NCBI RefSeq assembly: GCF_018139625.1
Contig: NZ_JAGSOH010000056.1
Span: forward strand, 1-45,786
Length of the DNA stretch: 45,786 nt
Direction of reading: 5' to 3'
Source of the DNA: Actinospica acidithermotolerans
GTDB lineage: Bacteria; Actinomycetota; Actinomycetes; Streptomycetales; Catenulisporaceae
Part shown: positions 16,101-23,450 of the stretch, piece after piece
Layout: every line of letters starts with the position of its first letter
Position numbering within the stretch: position 1 is the first letter of the stretch
Position numbers and translations under genes: made by a program
Notes under the pieces: generated by a model
Told to the model about the DNA's origin: nothing
The model's input: the letters and a program-made list of their open reading frames with translations, nothing else
Databases searched by the model: none

Positions 16101-16556
16101 TCGTGGGAGCTGCACCGCCGGATCGGCGACCGGCGCAACGAGGCCGAGGCGATGCGGCTGCTGGCCCTCGTGCATCGGGAACTCGGCGACGACGCCCGCG
16201 CCCTCGATCTGGCGCACGCGGCGCTGCGGATGGTCGCCGAGGCGGGGGACCTGCTCTACGAGAGCTCGGCCCACAGCACCCTGGCGACGCTGCTCGCCCG
16301 GACCGGGGAGACCTCGCGCGCTTTCGAAGAACACGAACGCGCCCTGGCGATCGCCCGATCCGCGAACGCGCCGCGCGAGACCGCCGAGGCGCTCATGGAC
16401 ATGGCGGAGACGCACGCACTGCTCGCTCAGTACGACGAGGCCGTGCTGGCCGCGGGCGACGCGCAGGCGGTCACCGCCAGGGCCGATCTCGTCGCGCTGC
16501 GCCGCCGGGCGGACCGTCTCCGGGAACGGCTCACCGGCACCGAACCGGAGCCCTGA
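13122..16556 (+). CDS. AfsR/SARP-type regulator: XRE HTH, OmpR-like wHTH, BTAD, NB-ARC, TPR
   Basis: A 1144-residue multidomain regulator. Order: XRE-type helix-turn-helix (about 20-75; LRRLRTSAGLTQAQLAAQ, VGVRTVRDLERGG), a short linker with PDHPDHPD, OmpR-like winged helix (about 107-180; LRIDVLGPLSVRRG), bacterial transcriptional activation domain (about 190-350), NB-ARC ATPase (about 425-720; P-loop GMGGVGKT at 458-465, Walker B LILLDN near 538-543), then TPR-like helices to the end. SARPs activate secondary-metabolite genes by binding heptamer repeats near -35 boxes. The extra N-terminal XRE domain gives two DNA-binding modules. Start ATG 13122 is preferred by domain boundary; ATG 13086 is possible. 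No biosynthetic cluster is adjacent; the next gene encodes a secreted lectin. Confidence 0.9.
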   Translation: MADTGAAPKSVGKSAGQDGAWLRRLRTSAGLTQAQLAAQAAVGVRTVRDLERGGVRPRAASLRRLAAALGIDADQLDELAHGDFRTGRPPAADDPDHPDHPDESVSTRLRIDVLGPLSVRRGPRTVSIPSAMQRTLLGLLAIQPDQVAGVEEIIDTLWGSAPPRTSRELVHTYVSSLRRLLAAPGAPAPLRREPTGYRLRIGPEESDAAHFADLAARARRAGAAGAAQASWQLHGEALACWRGPLLAGESGWAVQHPAAVSLGALRVAVAVEWADFGLGLGHYRRTAQVLLALCAQEPLHEGLAARLMVALAGEGRQAAALDLYTGLRERLDTALGVKPGPELREAHLRVLRGRLPPATRPVGLAHSTGAAGGERLSRGQGETSKPAESGAGNAPPARAEDRPGEEPRQAAAAVAAVTPAQIPVDVAGFVGREAELRALDALLAANDDHASRIVVMTGMGGVGKTALAVRWARAARDRFPDGQLYADLRGHGVGTPVQPVEVIAGFLGAFGVAAAQVPGDEDQASALLRSVLDRRRVLILLDNAADVEQVRPLLPASAGCAAIVTSRRRLGGLVARDGAAVVDVRPLSAAESADLLARAIGPARAQAETEAVAQIADLCAHLPLALRITAANLATRPAHSVADHVTRLTADGRLDALAVEGDPHTAVRATFELSCAALHPGDLHVFRLAGLAPGPDVTAGQVAALADVPIAAARAVLGRLEDRNLLFEYTSGRFKFHDLVRLYAFELAEGAESARSLDDARDRLTAYYLAGTSRAARLLYPHILQLPGYGSGPDSDRDGVGPVFKDGRAALAWLDAERPGLVAATVQLADAGAVLPALELADRLTGYLHLRGDRAHWPTIARVSLQVASQHGGDTQLAMAWLHCGMATRAAADQESSAGHFTRSAEAAHRAGWVAGEAVALNNLATALWARGHKTEAVNRLGEALALHRLSGRTAGEAVTLANLGSAHIELARDADRELRRTQLDQALGLINQSWELHRRIGDRRNEAEAMRLLALVHRELGDDARALDLAHAALRMVAEAGDLLYESSAHSTLATLLARTGETSRAFEEHERALAIARSANAPRETAEALMDMAETHALLAQYDEAVLAAGDAQAVTARADLVALRRRADRLRERLTGTEPEP

Positions 16557-16689
16557 TATTGCCGGTTTCTGCCGCTCGAATCCGCTGAGCTGGGATGATG
16601 TGACGCAGAACGACTACAGGAGCGTGCCCTGGTCCCACTCCTAGCTTGAGGACAGTCAACAGACCGTCTCCAAGCCAAGGAGCCAGAAC

Positions 16690-17265
16690 ATGTCCACCAA
16701 CATCATTCGCAAGCTGATTCCCACGCGCGCCGACCACCGTGCCGCGCGGCTGCTGGCCGTGGCGGCCCTCGGCCTGGCCACGGTCGGCGGCACCGCCACC
16801 GCGGCCCACGCGGACACCGGCTACTCGCTCACGTGGAGCGGGGAGTACCTCATCACCGCCAGCTACGACTTCCAGAACGTGGCGGTGTCGAACGGCGCCC
16901 TCACCGGCGGCGCTCCGATCATCCAGTGGCCCGCCGACGGCGGCTACGAGCAGGTGTGGCGCTTCGGCTACGAGTCGTACAACGGCGTCTACCAGGGCGC
17001 GTTCATCCAGAACGCGGCCAGCGGCCTGTGCATCAACACCGACGGCGTCGCCGGCGACCAGCTCGACCAGGAGATCTGCTACGACGGGAATTCCAACGAG
17101 CTGTTCAACATCTACGGCAGCCTCGGCGGCTACGACTCGTTCCAGAACACCGGCAGCGGCCTGTACCTCGACGTGAACGGCTACAGCTGGAACGAGGGCG
17201 CCGCGATCGACCTGTGGTACGAGAACAACCAGCCCAACCAGACCTTCGCGACCGTGGCCTGGTAG
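16690..17265 (+). CDS. secreted beta-trefoil (ricin B-like) lectin
   Basis: A 191-residue protein. AAGGAG lies 7 nt before the ATG. Residues 1-42 form a long signal peptide (basic MSTNIIRKLIPTRADHRAAR, hydrophobic LLAVAALGLATVGG, cleavage likely after AHA). The mature 149 residues look like one ricin-type trefoil: QVWRF (a QxW motif), FIQNAASGLCINTDG, DSFQNTGSGLYLDVNG, and a terminal NQTFATVAW; two Cys may form a disulfide. Such domains bind carbohydrates outside the cell; no catalytic domain is fused here. It lies 133 bp downstream of the AfsR-like regulator on the same strand and ends at a bidirectional terminator. Regulation by that protein is possible but unproven. Confidence 0.85.
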   Translation: MSTNIIRKLIPTRADHRAARLLAVAALGLATVGGTATAAHADTGYSLTWSGEYLITASYDFQNVAVSNGALTGGAPIIQWPADGGYEQVWRFGYESYNGVYQGAFIQNAASGLCINTDGVAGDQLDQEICYDGNSNELFNIYGSLGGYDSFQNTGSGLYLDVNGYSWNEGAAIDLWYENNQPNQTFATVAW

Positions 17266-17288
17266 CCGCACCCGGACAGAGCACTGAG

Positions 17289-17318
17289 AAGGGCGGCCCG
17301 TCCTCGGGGGCCGCCCTT
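17289..17318. terminator. bidirectional terminator between lectin and exonuclease genes
   Basis: AAGGGCGGCCC (17289-17299) and GGGCCGCCCTT (17308-17318) form a perfect 11-bp stem with an 8-nt loop. It lies between two convergent stop codons, and AA/TT at the stem base gives short T-runs in both directions. Confidence 0.8.
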
Positions 17319-17353
17319 CGCCATCGCCCGCTGCCGTCGGTACCTGCTCAGCA

Positions 17354-18307
17354 TCAAGCCTTCGCCGCGAGCGCCTTGGTGAGCCGGGAGACCGGACCGC
17401 CGAGGCCGTAGCTCTCGGCCAGCTCCTCCAGCCGCGCCCGGTCGGCGGGCGCGCTCGGCAGCACGGAGTCCACGGGAGTGACAGGCGCGTCGGCACGCAC
17501 GCGCACGACGTCCGGCGCGACCTTCAGATACGTCTCGGCCTCCGCGAGCCGCTTGCGGACCGCCGGCTTGACCGCCGACGCCGGGTCCGCGGCCGCCGCG
17601 AGCAGCCCCGGCAGCGAGCCGTACGCGGCCAGCAGCGCGGCGGCGGTCTTCTCGCCGATCCCGGCCACGCCGGGCAGTCCGTCGCTCGCGTCGCCGCGCA
17701 GGGTCGCGAAGTCAGCGTACTGAGAGCCGGTCACCCCGTACTTGGCCGCGAGCTCCGTGTCGCCGAGCACTTCCAGCTTCGCCACGCCGCGCGCGATGTT
17801 AAATACTCGTACCCTGTCCGCGTCCGAGATCAGCTGGAACATGTCCCGGTCCCCGGTCACGACGTCCACCGGGCCGCCGTCCTCCGCGCGGTGGCGGGCC
17901 GCGTACGCCGCGATCGCGTCGTCGGCCTCGAAGCCGGGCGCCCAGCCGTCCGCGATTCCGAACGCGGCGAGGACTTCCAGCAGCATCGCCACCTGAGGGG
18001 TGAGGGTGTCCGGCACCTCCTCGACGGACGCGCTGCCCTCGCCGCGCGCCTCGGGCGCCGGCTCCCCGACCACCCGGTGCGCCTTGTACGACGGCAGCAG
18101 CGCAACCCGGAACGCCGGACGCCAGTCCGCGTCGAAGCACGCGATCAGCCGGTCCGGCCGATGGTGCGTGACCAGGTGCGAGATGAAGTCGAGGGTGCCT
18201 CGGACGGCGTTCACCGGACGCCCGTCGGGCGCCGTGATCGAGTCCGGCAACGCGAAGAAAGCCCGGAAGTAGAGCGTGGGCGTATCCAGGAGCATCAGCT
18301 GAGCCAC
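17354..18307 (-). CDS. 5'-3' exonuclease (PolA N-terminal-like)
   Basis: A 317-residue flap/5'-3' exonuclease of the FEN type, equal to the N-terminal domain of DNA polymerase I but free-standing. Seen: MLLDTPTLYFRAFFAL, acidic metal ligands in CFDADWRPAFR and FEADDAIAAYA, VVTGDRDMFQLI, and the helix-hairpin-helix LRGDASDGLPGVAGIGEKTAAALL. Expected to remove RNA primers or 5' flaps. Start GTG 18307; ATG 18295 is an alternative and neither has a strong ribosome site. A separate exonuclease of this kind is common in actinobacteria alongside PolA. Confidence 0.92.
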   Translation of the reverse strand: MAQLMLLDTPTLYFRAFFALPDSITAPDGRPVNAVRGTLDFISHLVTHHRPDRLIACFDADWRPAFRVALLPSYKAHRVVGEPAPEARGEGSASVEEVPDTLTPQVAMLLEVLAAFGIADGWAPGFEADDAIAAYAARHRAEDGGPVDVVTGDRDMFQLISDADRVRVFNIARGVAKLEVLGDTELAAKYGVTGSQYADFATLRGDASDGLPGVAGIGEKTAAALLAAYGSLPGLLAAAADPASAVKPAVRKRLAEAETYLKVAPDVVRVRADAPVTPVDSVLPSAPADRARLEELAESYGLGGPVSRLTKALAAKA

Positions 18308-18358
18308 ATTGCAAGGATGTCACGATCGTGTCTAGGCGGCGTGCCACCCTCGCCCGTA

Positions 18359-18390
18359 TTGCGTATCCCTTCAGATCCGGTCCATATACT
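18359..18390 (+). promoter_or_regulatory. weak promoter candidate for the glycosyltransferase gene
   Basis: TTGCGT (18359-18364) and the AT-rich CATATACT (18383-18390) lie upstream of the TTG start at 18430. The gap is 18 bp to CATATA or 20 bp to TATACT, so the pair is imperfect. Confidence 0.3.
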
Positions 18391-18429
18391 GACGTGCCCG
18401 TATACACAACAGGAAGAGGGGGGTGTCGC

Positions 18430-19968
18430 TTGCTTACGCAGCCGGTTACCGCCGTCCCTCTGCCCGCACCGGCGGACACGGTCACCACGAAGCGCCAGCC
18501 CGCGTGGCCGAACCGGCTCTGGCTGCTGCCGGTACTGGTCACGGCGGTCCTCGGGCTGTGGCGCGCGTCCTCGATCGATCTGTGGTGGGACGAGCTGAGC
18601 ACGATCGACATCGCTCGCCGGCCCTTCAGCGGCATCATCGCGACGGCCGGCCACGTCGACGCGGTGCACACCGTCTACTACCTCTTCATGCACGTCTGGA
18701 TCATCCTGTTCGGCGCCTCGCCGATCTCGGTGCGGCTGCCGAGCGTCCTCGCGATGTGCGGGGCCACGGCGTGCACGGCGGTGATCGCCGAAAAGCTCTT
18801 CGACAAGCGCATCGGGCTGACAGCGGCGATGATCTTCGCGCTCATCCCGGGCGTGGCGCGGTACGCGCAGGAGGCCCGGTCCTACGGCTTCGTGGTCCTC
18901 GGCGCCTCGGCCGCGTTCCTGCTTCTGCTGCGCGCATTGGAGCAGCCGAGCCCGCGGCGCTGGAAGATCTACGGCGCGATTCTCGCCCTCACCGGCGCGC
19001 TGAACCTGATCGCGTTGATGGCCGTGGTGGGCCACGCGGTGGCCGTGCTGGTCAAGGCGCGCGCCGAAAGCGACGACCCGGCCACGCGCCGCCGCGACTA
19101 CCTCAGGCCCTTCGTGCTCGCCGTCGGCGTCGCCGTGCTCATCGACCTGCCGGTCATCGTCTTCGGCGCCTTCGAGGCCGACAGCCAGCTCGGCGACCTG
19201 TCGCGCGCGACCGTCTCCGATCTGCCGTCGATGTGGAAGGACATCGGCAACTCGGCCCCCTTCTCGCTCCTCGTGCTGCTCGCCCTGCCGCTGCTGCTCT
19301 CGCACCGCAAGCGGGGCCCCGAGCTGACGATCCTGGCCTCCGCGACGTTCCCGGTCGTCGCGCTCTGGTTCGTCTCGCTGTTCGGCGTCGGCTTCGACTC
19401 CTTCGCGCGCTACCTGCTGTTCGTGCTCCCGGTGTGGGCCATCGCGATCGCCGCCGCCGTGGACCGGCTCTGGCCCGCGCGCAAGGCCGCGCTGATCGCG
19501 GTCATCCTCGTCACCGCGGTGGCGGTGACCTACGACCAGCTGCAGATCCACGGCCACCTGAGCCACTTCAAGTACGACTACCCCGGCGCCTCGGTGCTGC
19601 CCGAGGACTACTCGGCGGCCGCCGCGATCGTCCACGCCAACTACAAGGCGGGCGACGCCGGCACCTTCGGCCAGTCCGTGCACATCGAGCTCGGCGTCAA
19701 CGAGTACCTGCCGGCCGACGAGCAGCTGAGCGACATCTTCACGCAGCGCACCGACGCGCAGGAGAACAGCCTCACGCCGGCCTACTGCACGAGCACCGAG
19801 GCGTGCGTGGACAAGGCCCCGGACCGGGTCTGGATGCTGGAGACCGGCTTCGTCGCGCCCTACGCGGTCGAGCGGGCGGACTGGTCGCTGGCGCTGATGC
19901 TGCAGTACCGCACCGTGCAGGTGTGGCACGTCTGGGGAATCACGGTCACGCTGCTCGAGCGCCGCTGA
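18430..19968 (+). CDS. polytopic membrane glycosyltransferase (GT-C, GT39/ArnT-like)
   Basis: A 512-residue integral membrane protein with roughly 9-11 hydrophobic segments. After the first membrane segment it carries SIDLWWDELSTIDIARRPF, the acidic loop of GT-C transferases that use polyprenyl-phosphate sugars; HTVYYLFMHVWIILFGASPISVRLPSVL and YAQEARSYGFVVL are also typical of the GT39/dolichyl-mannosyltransferase-like group. A hydrophilic C-terminal region (from about residue 370) would lie outside the membrane. Start TTG 18430 is chosen because a GA-rich AGGGGGG tract lies 6 nt upstream; longer forms add non-conserved residues. Acceptor and sugar are unknown; cell-wall glycan or protein O-glycosylation is possible. 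Confidence 0.85.
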   Translation: MLTQPVTAVPLPAPADTVTTKRQPAWPNRLWLLPVLVTAVLGLWRASSIDLWWDELSTIDIARRPFSGIIATAGHVDAVHTVYYLFMHVWIILFGASPISVRLPSVLAMCGATACTAVIAEKLFDKRIGLTAAMIFALIPGVARYAQEARSYGFVVLGASAAFLLLLRALEQPSPRRWKIYGAILALTGALNLIALMAVVGHAVAVLVKARAESDDPATRRRDYLRPFVLAVGVAVLIDLPVIVFGAFEADSQLGDLSRATVSDLPSMWKDIGNSAPFSLLVLLALPLLLSHRKRGPELTILASATFPVVALWFVSLFGVGFDSFARYLLFVLPVWAIAIAAAVDRLWPARKAALIAVILVTAVAVTYDQLQIHGHLSHFKYDYPGASVLPEDYSAAAAIVHANYKAGDAGTFGQSVHIELGVNEYLPADEQLSDIFTQRTDAQENSLTPAYCTSTEACVDKAPDRVWMLETGFVAPYAVERADWSLALMLQYRTVQVWHVWGITVTLLERR

Positions 19969-19972
19969 CCCG

Positions 19973-19999
19973 GCGTCAGGGGCCTGCGGCCCCTGGCGC
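19973..19999. terminator. terminator hairpin between convergent genes
   Basis: CAGGGGCC (19977-19984) and GGCCCCTG (19988-19995) form a perfect stem with a 3-nt loop, extended outward by GCGT/GCGC pairing. It sits in the 46-bp gap between convergent stop codons. Confidence 0.65.
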
Positions 20000-20014
20000 G
20001 GACCCCGCCGGCGT

Positions 20015-21208
20015 CTACAGGAACGTGCGGCCCTCGCCGCGATAGGTCGGCACGGTCGCCGTCACCTTGTCGCCCTCGATCGTGTGCAGCTCGGCGAAGC
20101 GCTCGCACAGCTCGCCGGCCTTCGCGTGCCGGAACCAGACCCGGTCGCCCACGGCCAGGTCGTCCGCCGTCGGGCCGAGCAGCGGGGTCTGCACCTCGCC
20201 GGCGCCCTCCTGCGCGTCGTAGCGCAGCTTCGGCGGCAGGTACGGCTGCGGCAGCCGGTCCTTCCCGGGCACGCCGGACGCCAGGTAGCCGCCGCCGAGC
20301 ACGGTGACCACGCCGAGCCCCGGGCGGCGCACCACCGGCAGCGCGAACAGCGCCGCGGGCCGTCCGCCCACGTTCCGGTAGCCGTCGAACAGGCGCGGCT
20401 TGAACAGGCCGGAGCCCGCCGCGATCTCGGTCACCGCCTCCTCGGCCGCCGTGCGCTCGACCGAGCCGGTGCCGCCGCCGTTGACGAACTCCAGCTGCCC
20501 GATCTCCTTGACCGCCGCCACGATCTCGGCCCGGCGCTCGGCCAGCTCGGCCGCGCTCAGCCCCTGCATCGCGCGCACGGCGAGACCGCGGGCCGGCCTG
20601 CCCGGCGGCCGGTCGCCGACCCCGGCGATCTGCGCCTCGTACGCCATCAGGCCGACCAGCCGCAGGCCGGTCCGGTCGGCGGCCTCGCGGGCCACCGTGC
20701 AGACGGCCTCGACGCTGTGCAGCGGGGAGCGCCGGGCGCCGACCCGCAGCTTGCCGCGCAGCGGGCGCCAGGAGGCGTCGATGTCCACGCTGATCCGCAC
20801 CGGAGCGGCGTCGGGCACCTCGGCCATGACCTTCTCGATCAGGTCCAGCTGCTCGACCGAGTCCGCGGTCAGCGTGATCACGTCGGCGGCCACCGGGTCG
20901 GCGGCCAGCCGGCGGATCGCCGCGCGGTCCGCCGTCGGGTAGGCCACCAGGATGTCCGCGAAGCCGGACTCGGCCAGCCACAGCGCCTCGGGCAGGGTGA
21001 AGGCCATCACGCCCTCGAACCCGTCCATCTCCAGCACCGCCCGGAGGATCTCCCGGCAGCGCACGGACTTGGAGGCCACCCGGATGGGCTTGCCGCCGGC
21101 CCGGCGCACCAGCTCGGCCGCGTTCTCGCGCAGCGCCGCGAGGTCGACCACCGCCAGCGGCGGGTCGAGGTGCGCGGTGGCGTGGTTCAGCCGATCGAGG
21201 TCCTTCAC
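20015..21208 (-). CDS. PLP-dependent amino acid deaminase/aldolase, alanine racemase-like fold
   Basis: A 397-residue fold-type III PLP enzyme related to alanine racemase, D-threonine aldolase and D-serine dehydratase. Seen: PLAVVDLAALRENAAELVRRAGGKPIRVASKSV, in which the Lys of VASKSV is the likely PLP lysine; ILVAYPT; RISVDIDASWRPLRGKLRVGARRSPL; a long FVNGGGTGSVE phosphate-binding loop; and a C-terminal domain with LGGGYLASG and LAVGDRVWFRHAKAGELCERF, where the metal-binding Cys/His of D-threonine aldolase-like enzymes would lie. Start GTG 21208 is chosen by homology; the upstream open frame has no conservation. The exact reaction is not determinable. It stands alone, divergent from the protease unit. 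Confidence 0.82.
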   Translation of the reverse strand: MKDLDRLNHATAHLDPPLAVVDLAALRENAAELVRRAGGKPIRVASKSVRCREILRAVLEMDGFEGVMAFTLPEALWLAESGFADILVAYPTADRAAIRRLAADPVAADVITLTADSVEQLDLIEKVMAEVPDAAPVRISVDIDASWRPLRGKLRVGARRSPLHSVEAVCTVAREAADRTGLRLVGLMAYEAQIAGVGDRPPGRPARGLAVRAMQGLSAAELAERRAEIVAAVKEIGQLEFVNGGGTGSVERTAAEEAVTEIAAGSGLFKPRLFDGYRNVGGRPAALFALPVVRRPGLGVVTVLGGGYLASGVPGKDRLPQPYLPPKLRYDAQEGAGEVQTPLLGPTADDLAVGDRVWFRHAKAGELCERFAELHTIEGDKVTATVPTYRGEGRTFL

Positions 21209-21369
21209 GCTAACGACCCTGCCACGAGCCCGCGGGGCCGGGCGAGAGCGAACGTGTCCCGGAACGGTTTCGAGTTGATGACCGAGAAGAGCGCCGGAAC
21301 TCCGGTATAGGGTGCGTCGTTGATACGTCTTTTCGGCGGGCGCGCGACCCGCCGGTCGGAGGGAGCGGC

Positions 21370-22173
21370 GTGGAATCGCAGGCATTCGGCGCGGACGGGG
21401 GCTTCCCGGACACCGCGGGGCTGCCGCCGCGACCACGTCGTTCACCCGGACGGGTGATCGCCGCGGCCCTCGTCCCGCTGGTCGCCCTCGCGGTGGCCGG
21501 CGTCGGCTTCGCGCTGTCCGGCGGCAGCCCCTCGTACGAGGCGGGAGCGAAGCCGGGATCCGGCGCCGCGGCCGCGGACGTCGCGGCGCGCGCCGTCTGG
21601 CGCAGCGCGGGCGCCGACCGGATCCTGCCCGCGAAGATCGACCGCGAGGGCACCGAGTCGTACTACCGGCTCGCCGTAGACCCGGACGAGTCCTGCGCGC
21701 ACCTGCCCGCCGCGTTCATCAAGGCGCTCGGCGCCGCCGGCTGCACGCACGTCGTGCGGGCCACCTACCTCGACTCGACGGAGTCCGTCGTCGCGACCGT
21801 CGGCCTCGTCGCGGTCGGCGGCACCGGCGCGCAGCGAACGGCGCTGTTCCAGGACTGGACCGCCGACTCGTACGCCCGGCAGTACTCGATGATGCCCTCG
21901 ACGTACCCGGTCCGCTCGACGCTCGCCGCGAGCTTCGGCGACGCGCAGCGGATCGCGTGGAAGTCGGCGATCTCGAACGACGGCTCCTACATCGCGTTCT
22001 CCGTCGCGGGGTTCGCCGACGGGCGCCTCGGCCCCTCGGCCGCGGCATTCGACCTGGGCAACGACTCCGAACTCCAGTCCGACTCGCCGCCGGTCCAGGT
22101 CGCCGACGACCTGTCCGCCTCGACGCTGTCCACGTTCAGCGCCCTCTACTCCCCGAACGGAGCCCACTCATGA
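21370..22173 (+). CDS. membrane-anchored extracytoplasmic protein of unknown function
   Basis: A 267-residue protein starting at GTG 21370 behind GGAGGGAG. Residues 28-50 form one transmembrane segment after a Pro/Arg-rich cytoplasmic tail (PPRPRRSPGR), so the C-terminal 215 residues should be outside. Two Cys in DESCAHLPAAFIKALGAAGCTHVV may form a disulfide. The region VVRATYLDSTESVVATVGLVAV resembles a small alpha/beta domain, but no family is recognised. Its TGA overlaps the ATG of the protease gene (ATGA), so the two are translationally coupled and probably work together, for example as chaperone, inhibitor or substrate (inference). Confidence 0.8.
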   Translation: MESQAFGADGGFPDTAGLPPRPRRSPGRVIAAALVPLVALAVAGVGFALSGGSPSYEAGAKPGSGAAAADVAARAVWRSAGADRILPAKIDREGTESYYRLAVDPDESCAHLPAAFIKALGAAGCTHVVRATYLDSTESVVATVGLVAVGGTGAQRTALFQDWTADSYARQYSMMPSTYPVRSTLAASFGDAQRIAWKSAISNDGSYIAFSVAGFADGRLGPSAAAFDLGNDSELQSDSPPVQVADDLSASTLSTFSALYSPNGAHS

Positions 22174-23450
22174 GGGCGCGGGTGCGCGGGGCACGGACCC
22201 TCGGAGCGCTCGCGGGCGCACTGGCCTGCGTGGCCGCCTCCCTGACGATCGGCGCGTCCCCGGCCGCCGCCGACGCGATCCGGACGGCCGAGTGGCCGGT
22301 CGGCTACCTGGACCTGCCGGCCGCGCAGCGGATCAGCAGCGGCACCGGCGTGACCGTCGCGCTGCTGGACACCGGCGTCGTGCAGGGCCGCGCCGACCTG
22401 ACCGGCCAGGTCACCACCGGACCAGACTACGCGGGCGGCATCGAGAAGCAGGGCGACTCCGGCTGGGGCGAGCACGGCACCTGCATGGCCTCGATCATCG
22501 CCGGCCACGGGCGCAACGGCGGCGGCGACGGCATGCTCGGCGTCGCGCCGGACGCGCACATCCTGTCCGTCCGGGTCATCCGCGACGACGACGCCCCCGA
22601 CTTCGGCCAGGCCACCACCGACTCGACGCCGATCTCGGACGGCATCAGGTACGCGGTGGACCACGGCGCCCAGGTCATATCCATGTCCCTCGGCGGCGAG
22701 GAGTCGGACGCGGGCGACGACTCGTCCGCCGAGTCCGATGCGATCCGCTACGCCCTCGCGCACAACGTCGTGGTCGTCGCGGCGGCCGGAAACGGCGCGA
22801 CGCAGGGCGACCCGGTCTCCTACCCCGGCGGCGAGCGCGGCGTCATCACGGTCGCGGCGGTCGACTCCGGCGGCAACCACGCGAACTTCTCCACGACCGG
22901 CTGGGACGTCGCCGTCGCGGCGCCCGGCGTGAACCTGCCGTGCGACGCGTACAACGCCGACGACGCCTACATGGAGGGCAGCGGCACCAGCCAGGCCACC
23001 GCGTACGTCTCCGGGCTCGTCGCTCTGCTCAAGGCGGAGAATCCAGCGCTCAGCACCGAGCAGATCAAGAGCGTGCTCGAGACGACGGCGAGCGACAAGC
23101 CGGGCGGCGGCCGCGACGACGAGGTCGGCTTCGGCGTGATCGACCCGGTGGCCGCGCTGCGGGCGGCGAAGTCGATGAGCGGCCTGCCGACGGTGCCGAA
23201 GGCCGGCTCGGGCGTCGCCTCCGGCCACTTCGGCTACGGCCCGACCGAGACGGTGACGCTCGGATCCTCCGGGCTGAGCGACCGGGCGCGCGCGGCGATC
23301 GGCGGCGCCGTGCTCATCGCGATCGCGCTCGTCGTCGCGCTGCTGATGCTGCGTCGGCCGAAGCCGCCGCGGTTCGAGGTCGAGATCGTGGAGTTCGTCC
23401 GGCCCCAGGCGCCGCCGTCGGACGGGCCTCGGCTAGGGTCGGACGAATGA
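22170..23450 (+). CDS. mycosin-like membrane-anchored subtilisin protease
   Basis: A 426-residue S8 serine protease. Signal peptide residues 1-35 (LGALAGALACVAASLTIG, cleavage near AAA-DAI); catalytic Asp67 in ALLDTGV, His102 in EHGTCMAS, oxyanion Asn208 in AAAGNGA, and Ser274 in GSGTSQATAYVSG. A C-terminal transmembrane helix (about 376-395) and a short basic/acidic cytoplasmic tail follow. This topology is that of mycosins (MycP), which process type VII secretion substrates, but no esx, eccC or eccD genes are near, so a stand-alone role is equally possible. It overlaps the upstream membrane-protein gene and the downstream SseB-domain gene by 4 nt each. Confidence 0.88.
   Translation: MRARVRGARTLGALAGALACVAASLTIGASPAAADAIRTAEWPVGYLDLPAAQRISSGTGVTVALLDTGVVQGRADLTGQVTTGPDYAGGIEKQGDSGWGEHGTCMASIIAGHGRNGGGDGMLGVAPDAHILSVRVIRDDDAPDFGQATTDSTPISDGIRYAVDHGAQVISMSLGGEESDAGDDSSAESDAIRYALAHNVVVVAAAGNGATQGDPVSYPGGERGVITVAAVDSGGNHANFSTTGWDVAVAAPGVNLPCDAYNADDAYMEGSGTSQATAYVSGLVALLKAENPALSTEQIKSVLETTASDKPGGGRDDEVGFGVIDPVAALRAAKSMSGLPTVPKAGSGVASGHFGYGPTETVTLGSSGLSDRARAAIGGAVLIAIALVVALLMLRRPKPPRFEVEIVEFVRPQAPPSDGPRLGSDE

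Noticed and set aside
13902-16415. 837-codon open frame antisense to the AfsR-like regulator
   Set aside because: Composition is Arg/Gly/Ala/Val-rich without any domain, and the opposite strand has clear domains; a common artefact of third-position GC bias.
16600-16644. 14-codon GTG mini-ORF upstream of the lectin gene (MTQNDYRSVPWSHS)
   Set aside because: It has a GGGA-like site, but nothing links it to the lectin gene and such short frames are common by chance.
21957-22169. Longer N-terminus for the mycosin-like protease
   Set aside because: The extension overlaps the upstream gene and would bury the signal peptide; the ATG at 22170 with ATGA overlap fits better.
22170-23450. Calling the protease a definite type VII secretion mycosin
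   Set aside because: Topology fits, but no ESX genes are in the window and the active-site block GTSQATAYVSG is not specific.
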